Shown here: positions 23,301 through 34,714 of the stretch, one piece after another
Layout: every line of letters starts with the position of its first letter
How positions within the stretch are numbered: position 1 is the first letter of the stretch
Origin: Antedon mediterranea
Lineage: Eukaryota > Echinodermata > Crinoidea > Comatulida > Antedonidae
Length of the DNA: 64,000 nucleotides
Reading direction: 5' to 3'
NCBI RefSeq assembly: GCF_964355755.1
Contig: NC_092670.1
Location: forward strand, 38,365,795-38,429,794
Position numbers and translations under genes: made by a program
Notes under the pieces: model-generated
What the model saw: only the letters and a program-made list of their open reading frames with translations
Told to the model about the DNA's origin: nothing
Databases searched by the model: none

Positions 23301-26300
23301 CAATACTGTTACACGACATGTTAGTACGGTACACAAATTATTTGACAGATACAGCCGATATCCAGGTATCCTTTACATAATGTATTTCGAACACGACTTA
23401 GTTAAACGTTTGCTACTAGAAATGTATTTTGGCCAGGTTTGCCAGCAATCCATCATCCTCTAGCAATGCTGTCAAATGTGCATACTGCTTCGAGTTTGGC
23501 ATATTAAATGGTTTCAATCTACACTGCTATCAAAATTAACAATTTGGCATTTGATTCGGAGCCAGTAGCTAGTTAGGGGTAGTATCACATGAATACATGT
23601 TAATGTAGATATTTGATTGCAGCGAGATGTATTGATCATGTTGTTTTATTTCTGATATTTTTTTAATGTTTGGAAGAAAGTGAATTTGCAGTTGGATGTA
23701 ATGATTAATGCGGGTGTTCTTTTTATGATATTTTTTTTTAGTGTTTTAAATAAATATTTTTAAAGATGTTTGGAAGAAAGTGAATAACCAGTGGGATGTA
23801 ATGATAATTCGGTGTTATTTTTTCTTTACTGTTTTATAAATGATTAAAATATTTTTTATATGTTGTTTAGAAGAAAGTGAATTTTGTGTTCATAGTTAGT
23901 ATGTATTAAACAGAAATATAAACTAAATATAAAAATCCCTTTTAAAAAGGTCGGGTCAAATTATTTCTTCATGGTAAATTCTATCTTAAGTCTTAAGTTT
24001 TTATTCAATTAAAACACTTTTTGTGTTCCATATTATTCAGAAAAAAAACAAACTTTTTTGAGTGATTTTGTTTAATTATATTTCTTGTAAAAACATCTTT
24101 TATTTGTCTTTTCTTCTACTATGTGTTATTCTTATATACCTTATTTTAAATAGTTATTAATTAAAATTAGAGGTATTTTAATTGTTATACTTCTGTACTT
24201 GAACTGAGAATCTTATCTTAGCCACCAACCCACATTGTAGCAAGTTTATTGGTCTAGAAGGGAAGTTATCTGGAGGTAATGTGTTTGAGTAGAGTTACAC
24301 CCGAGTACAGTGTTCTCTAATGTTCTATCTATTCACTTGAGTCAATTATTTACAAATTAATCTTATTTAGAATGTGGTGCATAGAATGATGAATGCCTTT
24401 TCCCTGAAGTTCCCTTTTCATAGATACCAGCAGCAATAATCCTACTTAACTAGCCCAGATTATGATGATTTTTGTCCCTTTTGTAGAAATAAAATCTCTT
24501 TGTAAAAATCCTGGCCATGCATTATGCAAATTACCAATACCACAAGCAATAAGGTACTTTTCTGTGAAAAAATAAAAGTTGTGTGTGGGTTACACAATGT
24601 GAATATTTATTTTCAAACCAAATGGTTAATATTTAATTAGTATAGTACAGTCAACTCTCCCAATACTGGATTCTCTAAAAACCAGAAACTCTCCAAAACC
24701 AGACTTTTCTTGAGGTCCAAAAAGTCCCAAATTCATTTTTACCATTAGAAACACATTTCGAAAACCAGACATTTTAGGCCAGCCCAAAGGTGTCCCGGTA
24801 TTGGAAGAGTTGACTGTTATGGAACTTAAAAATGTTTGACCATGTGAACTATTACAAGGCCTGTTGCGTTGGCTGTGATTTACAGCATGGCTTGTTATGC
24901 TGTAAACAGGAATTTCGCTTACAAAATCTAATTAATTTTCAGACTTGCCAGGAAATTAATTGATTTGATTAAGAATATTGATTTAAATGACTTAATCTTG
25001 TTTCTCTTCGCATCAACTACCCTGCACAAACCCCTGTTGGGTTCGTCGCTTTTCAATATAAAATTATAAAAATGAAATGTTGCTTTTATACTGATTTTTA
25101 AGGTTCTGAAATATGTATATTTTACAAAACAAAGACAACAAAATCAAGGCAATCTAACAACAGGACACTGAGCTCGTCTTGTCAAGATATGAACTTGTAA
25201 CAGTCCTTTGATCTTATGTCTGGCTGCAACAAATACTGTACTATGTAGATTAATCTCAGTGGCGCGCGGTGTCTGTAAAGGAGTTTAGAACTGATCCTGT
25301 CGCAGCCACAGATAAACCCTTTGATCTCAGAAGCTCAGCTTTCTGTTATATTGCCTTGACAAAATTAACCATGCAACAACATACAAAATGTATCTCTAGT
25401 TTAAATGAACTAGATACTGATTTACATATAATATGGTTGGTATCTATCGTAATCGGTATTCTGCAGTAATTTACACGCAGAGAGTGCTGTGCACTTTTTG
25501 CACAGTGCATGATAGTGAAAAAATAAAGAGTGCACACATGACTAATTTCAACCCGTCTGATTGGCTACATCTTTGAACCCATGTTATAATGATGTATATA
25601 CCTATATGGTTGGTTTCAAGTGTACTATGTCTTTCTACATAGGGTTATCAGTCTCGCCCAGTTCCTCTACCACAGCGCCACCGTGGCTACAAGGTATTGG
25701 CAATATATTGTGTGGCATATAATATCATGCATGAACGGTTCCCGTCAAATATTTCAAATATTAATTTTAATATATTTTTATGGTTTTTTTGGTCTTGCTT
25801 TTTACGTTAATTGCTCCTATCTTTTTTGATATGTCCACCTTTGCTTATTTAGCAACATAGTTGTTAGTGGAGACTGAATTATGGATTGTTTTTTATACTG
25901 ACATGTTTTACCCTAATATGCCTAAATTGGTTTAGTGCCTGCACTTTGATTTTCATCCTGTGTGTTAAACTATCAAACAACAACAAAATTTGATGTGCCC
26001 AAATATGGTAGTTATATACCCAAATATGGTAGTGATGTGACATCATGTCCATATATGGGCACATCACATTTTTTTGTCAAATAAAGTTTGATAGTGTAGA
26101 CAGAGCTTAATTATATAAGCACAGCAAACCTGACCTTGTGTTTAAATATGTTTGCTACATCTGACACTTCTTCCTGTATTTCATTTTGATCTAAATTATG
26201 TTAGCTGTTCCAGGGACCTCCCTGCCTATTACAGGGGCCTCCCTGCATATTCCAGGGACCTCCATGCGTGTTCCTTTGCTAGTGAAAGCCATTCTTGTAT

Positions 26301-27326
26301 CTTATGTAAAGCTTTGCATGTATTTTGTAAGCCTATAATATTAGCCCTCCATTCAATTGTTTTTAACAACCCATATCTTTCCACTTCCCATACCGAACTT
26401 TCCTGGGACATAATGTCCCGATTTTCAAAACTTGTTTTAAATCAGTAAATGTTGACCTTTGGTGCCCAAAAGTATTGGGAGAGTTTCTGATTATTAGAAT
26501 TCAAGTTTCACAAGACTACTTTCTAGCTTACTAGCCCAGACCGAAATCTGCTTTCCCAGACTGTCTACTTATTATAGACTATTAAACTGTATTAAATTGG
26601 TTTCTAAAAAGTCACAGCATATTCTACAAAACATTTATAAATCAATAATATAGACTATCTATTTTACGGCCATCTATTTTTTTTTTCTCAATATCTTAAA
26701 GCATTTTTCTTTTTAAATATTTATCCGAAATTATTAGTTATATGTCTACATTTTATCTTTCATTGTATTTAAATTAGTATTTGTTTAGTTTTTCTGTCTA
26801 CACTATCAAATTTGATGTGAAAAAAATTGTACTGTGCCCATATATGGACCTAACAATGGTCATATCACTACCATGTTTGGGCATATCACCACTATATTTG
26901 GGTGCATCACATTTTTTGTCACATAAAGTTTGATATTTTAGACAGAGGTTTAGTTATAATATATGTTATTAATTTGTATTTAATTTTTTTTCAGCATCCT
27001 CAGATTCAACCACGCAAGCACAGTCTGTCTCCAGCTCAACCGTATCAGCGCAGTCACTCCAAAATATGATGGCAAATCTACCCCCATGGCATGCCATGCC
27101 ACCCCCAATGCCTATCTCCATGCCTCCACCAGGACCACCCCCTGGTATTCCCCCTCCACCCATCCAGCCTCCAATGCCATCTGGGCCACCTCCATCAACA
27201 ATGTCAAGCATGGCATTTAACCAGCCTCCACCTCCTATGGACTTCTCACAGTTTTCACAAGCGGGGGTGCCACCTCCTCCCCTCCCTGGAGCACCAGCAC
27301 CGCCACCACCTCCTCCATCAAATTAA
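14302..27326 (+). CDS. SF1: Splicing factor 1 / branchpoint-binding protein, complete, 14 coding exons
   Basis: Exons: 14302-14491, 14584-14718, 15410-15485, 19057-19209, 19345-19434, 19753-19936, 20374-20492, 20875-21076, 21561-21704, 22082-22325, 22464-22583, 22837-22875, 25643-25693 and 26995-27326; all junctions are phase-consistent, total 692 residues. SF1 binds the intron branchpoint and U2AF65 in early spliceosome assembly. Visible domains: U2AF-ligand motif KKKRRSRW (residues 75-82); helix-hairpin reading [25 protein letters not shown] phosphorylation motif near 135; KH-QUA2 domain with GPRG near 213 and [19 protein letters not shown]; two CX2CX4HX4C zinc knuckles at 317-330 and 342-355; proline-rich tail with PPPW repeats. 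The first exon adds an unusual 63-residue N-terminus before the U2AF motif. The 51 bp exon 25643-25693 is symmetric (phase 1 both sides) and may be alternative. Introns carry nine M1 MITEs. Confidence 0.93.
16555..16710 (+). mobile_element. M1 MITE, copy 6
   Basis: Full length, in SF1 intron 3. Confidence 0.85.
16873..17006 (+). mobile_element. M1 MITE, copy 7
   Basis: Full length with a shorter centre, in SF1 intron 3; preceded by TTAA. Confidence 0.85.
17207..17310 (-). mobile_element. M1 MITE, copy 8
   Basis: Internally deleted (104 bp), both ends intact, in SF1 intron 3. Confidence 0.85.
17813..17952. mobile_element. GCTTGGTTCCCACTAG MITE, copy 1
   Basis: Inverted ends GCTTGGTTCCCACTAG; the centre has a CAATCACAAGCGATGAA / CTATCGCTTGTTATTGG inverted pair. 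Related copies are at 21107 and 21289. Confidence 0.7.
18593..18819. mobile_element. hAT-type MITE in SF1 intron 3
   Basis: Terminal inverted repeats CAGTGGTGGTACCAG and CAGTGGTGGTACTAG (reverse complement of the right end). 227 bp, no coding capacity. The CAGTGG start fits hAT termini; an exact 8 bp target duplication is not evident. Confidence 0.6.
18820..18893 (+). repeat. Short minisatellite, unit about 17 bp
   Basis: About four diverged copies of CGTTGACCCTACTGGT directly follow the hAT-type MITE. Confidence 0.6.
19224..19334 (-). mobile_element. M1 MITE, copy 9, both ends eroded
   Basis: Fills almost the whole of SF1 intron 4 (19210-19344), between donor and acceptor. Confidence 0.75.
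20515..20786. mobile_element. AAAGATGTAT MITE, copy 1
   Basis: Starts AAAGATGTATCATCCCCC and ends ACAATACATCTTT, an inverted pair. Shares ACATTAAAATGGCATATTA with the copy at 53803. In SF1 intron 7. Confidence 0.6.
21107..21231. mobile_element. GCTTGGTTCCCACTAG MITE, copy 2
   Basis: Diverged left end (ACTTGGTTCTTACTAG) and intact right end; lies in SF1 intron 8, just after the exon donor. Confidence 0.65.
21289..21451. mobile_element. GCTTGGTTCCCACTAG MITE, copy 3
   Basis: Both ends are recognisable (GCTTGGTTCCCACTAG and CTAGTGGGAACCACGC), 58 bp from copy 2 in the same SF1 intron. Confidence 0.7.
21778..21975 (+). mobile_element. M1 MITE, copy 10
   Basis: Full length with three to four copies of the GATATGCCCAAATATGGTA sub-repeat; SF1 intron 9. 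Confidence 0.85.
22608..22750 (+). mobile_element. M1 MITE, copy 11
   Basis: Full length; SF1 intron 11. Confidence 0.85.
23125..23266 (-). mobile_element. M1 MITE, copy 12
   Basis: Full length; SF1 intron 12. Confidence 0.85.
24648..24816. mobile_element. pogo/Tigger-type MITE
   Basis: Ends CAGTCAACTCTCCCAATAC and, reverse complemented, CAGTCAACTCTTCCAATAC form a ~19 bp inverted repeat; TA precedes the left end. The CAGTCAACTC start resembles pogo-like elements. In SF1 intron 12. Confidence 0.6.
25966..26108 (+). mobile_element. M1 MITE, copy 13
   Basis: Left terminus eroded, right end intact; SF1 intron 13. Confidence 0.8.
26791..26952 (-). mobile_element. M1 MITE, copy 14
   Basis: Near full length; ends 42 bp before the last SF1 exon. 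Confidence 0.8.
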
Positions 27327-27725
27327 AAGGTTTTTTGTAATCAAGCTAGTATTATGCATTAATATAAAATATTTCAACTACTGTATTGTATTAATATTAA
27401 TAACAATTTTAACAAATACTTTGCATTCTTTTAACTATTCCTGCTAAATATTTTTTTTTTACAATTATGGAAAGGAAGTCATTCCATGCTTTGTATAGCC
27501 TTAATAGGTTTGATATTACATTATTTCCAACGCTTTCAATTTTCTTCCCAATTTTTTAAAAAAGAAAATTGTTTATATTCAAGGGTGTTTTTAGTCATTA
27601 AATAAAATCTGAAGTTTGTCTAAAATACATATGCTATTTCAACATTTACAGAAGCTATTAAAATCTCCCCTTTTTAAAAATTTAATATTTTATAGGAAAA
27701 TATTGTACATTGTTATTTGTATGCT

Positions 27726-27830
27726 GTACCACAAATAGCATAAGTAACTGTATTGTATGTTAACTGTACCACAAATAGCATAAGTAACTGTTTTGTATGT
27801 TAACTGTACCACAAATAGCATAAGTAACTG
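27726..27830 (+). repeat. 40 bp tandem repeat, about 3 copies
   Basis: Unit contains TGTACCACAAATAGCATAAG then TAACTGT; three near-identical copies within the presumed SF1 3'UTR. Confidence 0.85.
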
Positions 27831-27984
27831 TATATTGTATTGTGTATATGCTGCACATTAAACAATTTGGTTAAATGTTATTTAGCATGGTGGAAACAAA
27901 AATTAATATGTGTGGTGTTAATATAGTTTCTTCAAATAGTTCCTTTGAAAATATATCCCTAATTACATAATGAGGATGTATTCT

Positions 27985-28182
27985 ACAATTAAATAGTGTG
28001 GATAAAAGCATTTGTGCCACAGTTAAATTTGAAGATAAAAGCATTTGTGCCACAGTTAAATATGAAGATAAAAGCAATTGTGCCACAGTTAAATAATGTG
28101 AATAAAAGCATTTGTGCCATCCAGTTAAATTTGAAGATAAAAGCAATTGTTCCACAGTTTAATAATATGGATAAAAGCATTT
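27985..28182 (+). repeat. About 32 bp tandem repeat, 6 copies
   Basis: Unit contains ATAAAAGCATTTGTGCCACA then GTTAAAT. Copies alternate between two spacer forms (TTTGAAG and AATGTGG types). ORFs across it on both strands are by-products of the repeat. Confidence 0.85.
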
Positions 28183-28238
28183 GTTGCACTATAAGGACTG
28201 TTTACATGGGGCTACTGTACAAATTTTCTACTAATATT

Positions 28239-28244
28239 AATAAA
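28239..28244 (+). promoter_or_regulatory. SF1: Candidate distal poly(A) signal of SF1
   Basis: AATAAA, the last clear hexamer before the transposon-rich interval; a second AATAAA lies at 27601-27606. Confidence 0.4.
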
Positions 28245-28498
28245 TGGTTATAATTATATGATCTTTGTAAATTGAAAATAAACTCTTAACCTCCTAAAAA
28301 GTAAAAATTGACTTGTTTTTTTTTCATGGTTTTTTTTTTCTACCATTGTGTAGTTTTGATTTAATGCAATAAGTACATTCAACATAAACTTCATTATACA
28401 TGCCAAAAGCTATGTTCAAATCTCAAGCAAAAACATTAAAAACAAATTTGTTCAGAGACATACTTAATTGACATTACTAGAAAGGTGAGAAAGTTATA

Positions 28499-28917
28499 CC
28501 AAAGAACTTATAACACAAGAATCTCCTGTTCTTCAATTTGCATTCAAAACACAGTATCGGAAGTACAGGGTTAAAAGGTCAAACTGGGCGACGCCATTTC
28601 ACAGCATGGAGCAGCGCCCCCTCCAAACTAGGAAGTCAATTACTCTACCCCCCCCCCCCCCTAGAGTATTGGCAGATCCCCTCTATGATTTTGACTTTCT
28701 AATTTGATGCGGGCGCCCTACTCCTCATTCAATTACTCTATCCCCCCTAGAGCATTAGCAGATCCCCTCTATGATTTTGACTTTCTAATTTGAAGCGGGC
28801 GCCCTACTCCATGGCTCACAATGGCGCCACCCATAGCTCTATTCTATCCCACAATGCCTTTCGAAATTGTTACGCGCTTCGGACGAACAGGAGATTCTTG
28901 TGTTATAAGTTCTTTGG
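28499..28917. mobile_element. 419 bp inverted-repeat element with TTATA flanks
   Basis: A 33 bp terminal inverted repeat starts CCAAAGAACTTATAACAC; TTATA is present directly outside both ends (28494-28498 and 28918-28922). The inside holds a tandem duplication of about 100 bp containing CAGATCCCCTCTATGATTTT and GCGGGCGCCCTACTCC. No coding capacity. Confidence 0.7.
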
Positions 28918-29109
28918 TTATACTAAGGAAGTTGTAGAGTAAAGGCCTGCTTCCTGGTTTATTCATGATCAATTGTACGCTATGAATTATTTATTCATGT
29001 TTTTATTCGAAAATTCTACATGAAATTTGATTGAATGATGTAACAACGCACAAAAGAAATACAATAGTTACAGCAGCGTTATAAATAAATCTGCGTGAAT
29101 GTATATGTT

Positions 29110-29880
29110 ATGCGCGATTTGAACGATTTGCGCAATTTGAAATTGCGCAAAAAAATCCTTGCGCAATTTGAAATTGCGCAAAGAATTCTTGCGCAATTTA
29201 AAATTGCGCAAGGATTTTTTTGCGCAATTTCAAATTGCGCAATCAACTTGCGCAATTTCAAATTGCGCAAGAAAATCTTGGCGCAATTTTAAATTGCGCT
29301 GCACAATTTGTAAATTCCGCAAGATAGTTCTTGCGCAATATGACACCTTTGCGCAATTTGAAAACGAACTGTAAATTTTCCCATACATGGCTAGGCTAGG
29401 CCTAGGCAGAGGAGTTTAAAATTTAGTATTTTATTATATAAATAAGACCATTTCAATGAAGATAATGTTTAATACTCACTTTTTAAGTTTTTAATATTAG
29501 TTTAAGCTAGGCCATGTAACCTAGTCAGTATCAGTAGTCCAGACCCTAGCTAGGCTAGAGTAGTATAGCCGGCCGCCCGCACCGCGCCCGCCTGGTGGAA
29601 CACCACCGCTTCGTTTTCCTTCGTCGGTTCTTCGACGGTATGCTAACTTATAACAATATTTGCACTACTAAAATAAGGAAATGCGATATTTATCTTTAAT
29701 TTTGAATCATTCTTAGAAATTACTATAAAAATATGGGTGTGCATGATTTCACAATCTGTCGGAAAACCTTGCGCAATTTGCAGATTACTTGCGCAATTTG
29801 AGACACATGTTTCAATTCAAATTGCGCAAGGATTTTTTTTTGCGCAATTTCAAATTGCGCAAATCGTTCAAATCGCGCAT
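29110..29880. mobile_element. Foldback element C
   Basis: Both ends read ATGCGCGATTTGAACGATTT inward and match for about 66 bp apart from a 2 nt indel. The left arm (to about 29350) is a chain of 15-16 bp modules each starting GCGCAA, alternately GCGCAATTTGAAATT and GCGCAAGGATTTTTT types, so it is both tandem and locally palindromic. The right arm is shorter (29771-29880). No exact target duplication is seen. Confidence 0.75.
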
Positions 29881-29968
29881 GACATATATACAGTATTATC
29901 ATGAACTTGGTCCGTGGTATACAAACAGTTCATAAGTCTGGTGTGCAATTCCTTTCTTTTCGAGTGAC

Positions 29969-30136
29969 GTGATTGGTTAATTCCGGTCACATATTGTACT
30001 TAGTGATGCGTATCATCTTCAGCAATTGTTTGTAGGAACAACACAACATCACCACCGCTTGTGTGTATTTAAGACAGGACAACAACATTTAGATGTACTG
30101 TTTCTTGTTAACTGCTTAAAAGATTTTTAAACGAAG
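29969..30136 (+). promoter_or_regulatory. Possible promoter and non-coding first exon
   Basis: A GATTGG (CCAAT-box) follows TGACGTG, a weak TATA-like GTATTTAAG lies near 30066, and a splice donor AAG/GTTAGT is at 30137. It could be an alternative first exon for the small gene at 44907, but no reading frame or acceptor ties it there. Confidence 0.2.
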
Positions 30137-32360
30137 GTTAGTTATGTTTTAAAGATTATATTCTTGTGAAAATGTGTGTTTTTTTAACAATAAGTTCGTG
30201 GCTACGTAAAGCCTGCTGCTGCTGGCTTCTCCATCTCATTTGTGTTGGCCGTCCATTTTAAATGTTTCAGACAAGAACACCGTCATGCTTTAGATCGAGG
30301 GGCCGCCTTTTCAGAGGCAGGACACTTGACCCAACCAATTGCTTAAACAGCAGCGACTATTATGACAGTATATGATGAGCCCAAAATAATGTTGTATTGA
30401 AGAAAAAATACGATACAGTTACTAGTAAAGATTTTGGAAGAGTTCTCTAACCATTTTCGTTTTATTTTTTTTAGTTTTCTAATTTATTTCATTCAGGATT
30501 TTCTTTGCAAGACCTTTCTTTTTACTATTAAATTTAAATTAAAGATTTAAAAAACTTTTTTATGAATTGATCATTTCGGCCAATCACCAGACAGTTATGA
30601 ACGTATAAATTCATACATTATAATTTATTCACCATATTTGCATTTTATTGTGTGTACAAAAGGCTTTGTCCGTCAGTATTTATTCACCATTGCATTGATG
30701 ATGTTTTTTTGTTGGTATACTGTAGTACCGATATATAACAGCACCATGATCATTTTCACCCACTGACGTTCAACCTTCTTTTTCTGTTGTGTTATTGTGA
30801 GAATACTGTGGTGTTTTCTTGATGGTACAGTTTGATGCTCTTTGCACATGCTTTATTTGATCTGCAGTTCTAGCATTTATTCGTATATTTATATAGGCCT
30901 ACTTTATTACAAAATACAGGCTAATTGCAACAATTTAATCAGTACAACCTTTTCATTATATTTTTCACCTTAATGCTCACTTTGTACAAAATTGATGCTG
31001 TAATAATGGTTACCAATTAAAACACGACAAACAATCATTACACTGCGTATAAAATTGATGATTATGCAATGGTATACTATACCTGAAGTATAATCGAGAT
31101 TATACGAGTCCTCCGGAGGTGAGAATCAATATGCGTTCTGTTGCTATGTATTTCAATGCCTTTTGTGTTAAATAGGCCAAGGTGTACATTGTCTCATAAA
31201 TATCAGGCACTGAATGCATGTTTTTCTCTAATCATTACACAATGCATCCAATGAGTACAGTTGGTGTAAAGCTAATTGATTTTTGACATATTTTAAGACC
31301 TGTTTTTAAGTTCAACTTTAACTGTTAACCATGGAGAAATATTTCATGCTGTAACAAAAGGCAATTATAAATAAGTAGGTTAAGATATCAGTACTATCAA
31401 ACATAACTCATCGTTACAATTTTGCTATTTGTGCAATAAACACAAAGCCAAAGAAACAAAATTGATATACAACAATACAATAAAAACAGCGATGTAATAG
31501 AGGTACAGCCGTATACTGTACTTTACAGTACCCTATGCAAAAGTTTAAATGTTGTTGCTCCAGTTCCTTACATATTAACCTACAGTATTATAGTTGTAGA
31601 CCTTTATTTTGAGGAAGTGTGACCTAACCATACTAATAAACTGCCCTTGAGGAGTGTAATTTACACACTTAAATTTGGTAAACTTCAACTCACCCCCCCC
31701 CCCCCCTGAACTCCAGGTCCCCATTTAGCTCTGGGCCCTCCTTGAACCCCTTCTTGAGTTACAGCCCCCCCTTAAACTCAGGAACCCTTGGTTTAGACAG
31801 TGAGCACTCATGACCATTACACTCCACTGATTTTCTGTCTCTAAACCCACCATTATAAACTATAAACTGAGTTCAAACGTACATTGACAGAAGGTACTCA
31901 TTGAATAATTTGCAATGAGAGACAGATAATGTAATGTCTTAATGATTGTTTGTATTATTTAATAGAATGATGAATGATAAATAGTCAATAATACTTACAG
32001 TATCATACTTTACACACTTTAAAACTACCCACATACATATACTTTCTTTTATTACTTTACTTATTATATGGTACAGTACATCATTAAATTGTATTATATT
32101 AAAGAACACATGCTGTTCAATTGAAGAAATAAAAATGTGACGAGCACATAAAACGAATAACAACTATTGCCTTCTTTAGGATCGATTATTTTAACTAACA
32201 AATCGATTTCAAATTCAAATTGATTTTCAAATTCTTAACAAAATTGTTTCGTAACTTCCTTGGCAATAAAGTAAACAATTAAATCTCTTATGTCTGGGAG
32301 ACACATCATTGTCTACTTTGTATAATTCAAATAACAATCATACCACAGCAATGTTTATTT

Positions 32361-32496
32361 AAAGCTCACTATCAAACTAGTTTGACAAATAAGTGTGATG
32401 TGCCTAAATATTGTAATGATATGCCCAAATATGGTAGTGATATGACATCATCATGTTCATACATATATGGGCACATCACATTTTTTGTCACATAAA
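32361..32496 (+). mobile_element. M1 MITE, copy 15, right end lost
   Basis: Ends at CACATAAAC, where the minus-strand SINE begins. Confidence 0.75.
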
Positions 32497-32655
32497 CAAG
32501 GATGGTCTACAAGTCTTATTACCATTCTTGTGAAGTGAAGTTATAATTTGTCATTAGAAAAAATCTTGACACTGACAGGACTTGAACCCAGGACCCTTGG
32601 ATTAGTAGTAAAGCATCATAACCACCAAACCACAATTCCACATTATCCTGCTTCT
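32497..32655 (-). mobile_element. tRNA-derived SINE, minus strand
   Basis: On the minus strand it contains GTGGTTATGATGC (box A-like) and GGGTTCAAGTCC (box B, forward 32578-32589), followed by a body shared with the copy at 34715. It interrupts an M1 MITE. Confidence 0.65.
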
Positions 32656-32698
32656 CTTTATATTCCATTTCAATACTTACCAAACATACTAGTATATA

Positions 32699-32741
32699 AA
32701 GCTTTGTCTACATTATCAAACTCTATGTGACAAACAAATGT
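32699..32741 (-). mobile_element. M1 MITE, copy 16, terminal fragment
   Basis: Only the left terminus AGCTTTGTCTACATTATCAA and about 20 bp more remain. Confidence 0.6.
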
Positions 32742-34529
32742 TACTTAATTACTTGTTACTTGTTTGCATAGCTATCCCCATTATTGGGGACATTTCGCCG
32801 TCATTGACATTATGTTGACATAGCACAACAATGAGAGACATTAATTTTGATGAGAAGGTCATGGAACACTAATTAATTTTAAAAACAACTAAAAACCTGG
32901 GACCTGCAACCCTTGGTAGGGACCCTGACCCTGATGATGACCTGTGATGTGCATATAGACATGGTGATATACATATCACTAACATATTTAGCTGTATAAA
33001 TATCCTTCAAATTCACTATTTGTTATTTCACCTGTAGACAAACATATAGAATTGTAGTCAATAAAATGCCAGGTAATTATCCAAGCTCAATTGGTTGAAC
33101 ATGTCTCTGATTTATGAATAATAATAGTAGTTTGGAGTTGAGCAATAATACAAATGAAATATTATTAAATTGAACTTGATATCCCATAATAAGAAGAGAG
33201 TTTACAAAATGTAGGTCTCATTTTATATAAATTTAATAATATGTGATAATAAGTAAAAAATTGTTTAAATCAGATGTTCTTAATGTTCTAGACTTGCCCC
33301 AAGTCTGTATTTTCTTTTTTATTTATTTGTTTTTATTGCGACCGCGATTTTTGTCTGAAAATACAGACTTGTGAAACGCGTATAAAAATCGATTTGTAGA
33401 CCGCAAACGTCCGATAAGAATGACGTAGGTGATCATACCGTATTTGGCTATATGGGGCGGGCGGTATGTAAATATGGATTTCGAATCAACCAATGATCAT
33501 CTTGTTTCAAAATGAAAAAGATCGAGTACGTATACAGTGCTGAATGTACGAGACGAGACTGTTGATAAAATCGTGTTGCCAAGTTGTTTTTTTATTAATT
33601 GTTTAGTCATTGGCCTAGACCTCTTTCGTAGGTCCTACTCAACTTGCACGTATGACCTGCCAAATAAAACGCCAATAAAGTAGGCCTACATGCCACCGGC
33701 ACACAACAAAGCTACACCACACACTACACAGAACAGGACAGGGTCTGGGTGGGAATTAAATCAAATTATCTCCGCGTAATAAATGATCCATTCAATGTTT
33801 GATTTGCGGAGAAGCAGCCTATCTTATCAAGACGAGTTTTCATGTTCTTGGGAAAAATCCCATCAAATGTTTACCAAACTACTAGGCATATAAAATCATT
33901 TCTAGCCTTCAGAAACTTTCATCAATGTACCAAGTACACGTTGTCTAAACGTAACATAGCGCATGTGCACCATCTTAGTTGTTGAGTCTTTGAACTTCTG
34001 AAATATGAATATTAAAACGGTGTACGAGTGAGTAGCCAATCGCATGCAGCTGAAACTAGTCAACCGGATAATCGTATGCACCAAGAATTCTTGGTGTCAA
34101 ACCACGTGACTTGTGCTTGTTTCCCCAGACGGAGTATCCAAAATCAAGTAGTATACGTATGAAACGCCATATGTGCCAAAATATTTATCTTTTTACTAAT
34201 ATTAAGACAAAACTCCGTCTGGAACCCAGACTATTAATGTTCATACAGTAGTATTTTCTCTTAATTAAAGTTGAACATCTGACAAAAAAAAAGCCCCAAT
34301 AAATGAGTTCTGGTTGATCATTTTTTTAAATGTAAGATTGAAAAGACAAAGACATAAAAGTCATAACAATATTTAGTTGAGCAATAAATTGTTTTTCATG
34401 AATAAATTATTTAGTATACGTTGCATTTACTGTAAATGCTATACACATGCTTTTTAAATTTGTCAAAGTAAAAAATAAAAAAGACATTACAAAGAGAAAC
34501 CTTTATGTAGCCAAAAAAGGCAATTTGTT

Positions 34530-34696
34530 AAGCCTTGTCTACACTACTATCAAACTTTATATGACAAGAAAAATGTGATGTGATGATGATGTCATTTCAC
34601 TACCATATTTGAGCATATCACTACCATATTTGAGCATATCACTACTATATTTGGGCACATCACACTGTCTTTAGTTTGATAGTGTAGACAGAGCTT
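34530..34696 (-). mobile_element. M1 MITE, copy 17
   Basis: Full length with three centre sub-repeats; directly upstream of the SINE at 34715. Confidence 0.85.
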
Positions 34697-34714
34697 TACA
34701 TAGCATAGGGATGG

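Larger units (their letters stand above)
27327..28290 (+). other. SF1: SF1 3'UTR with two tandem-repeat tracts
   Basis: Non-coding and AT-rich. It holds a 40 bp repeat (27726-27830) and a ~32 bp repeat (27985-28182). AATAAA hexamers occur at 27601-27606 and 28239-28244, so shorter and longer 3'UTRs are possible; the second would include both repeat tracts. Confidence 0.55.

Noticed and set aside
26152-26448. Possible extra SF1 exon starting after TTCCAG at 26217
   Set aside because: Three short repeats (CAGGGACCTCCCTGC) create an open stretch, but there is no good donor and the reading lacks the proline/tryptophan character of the SF1 tail.
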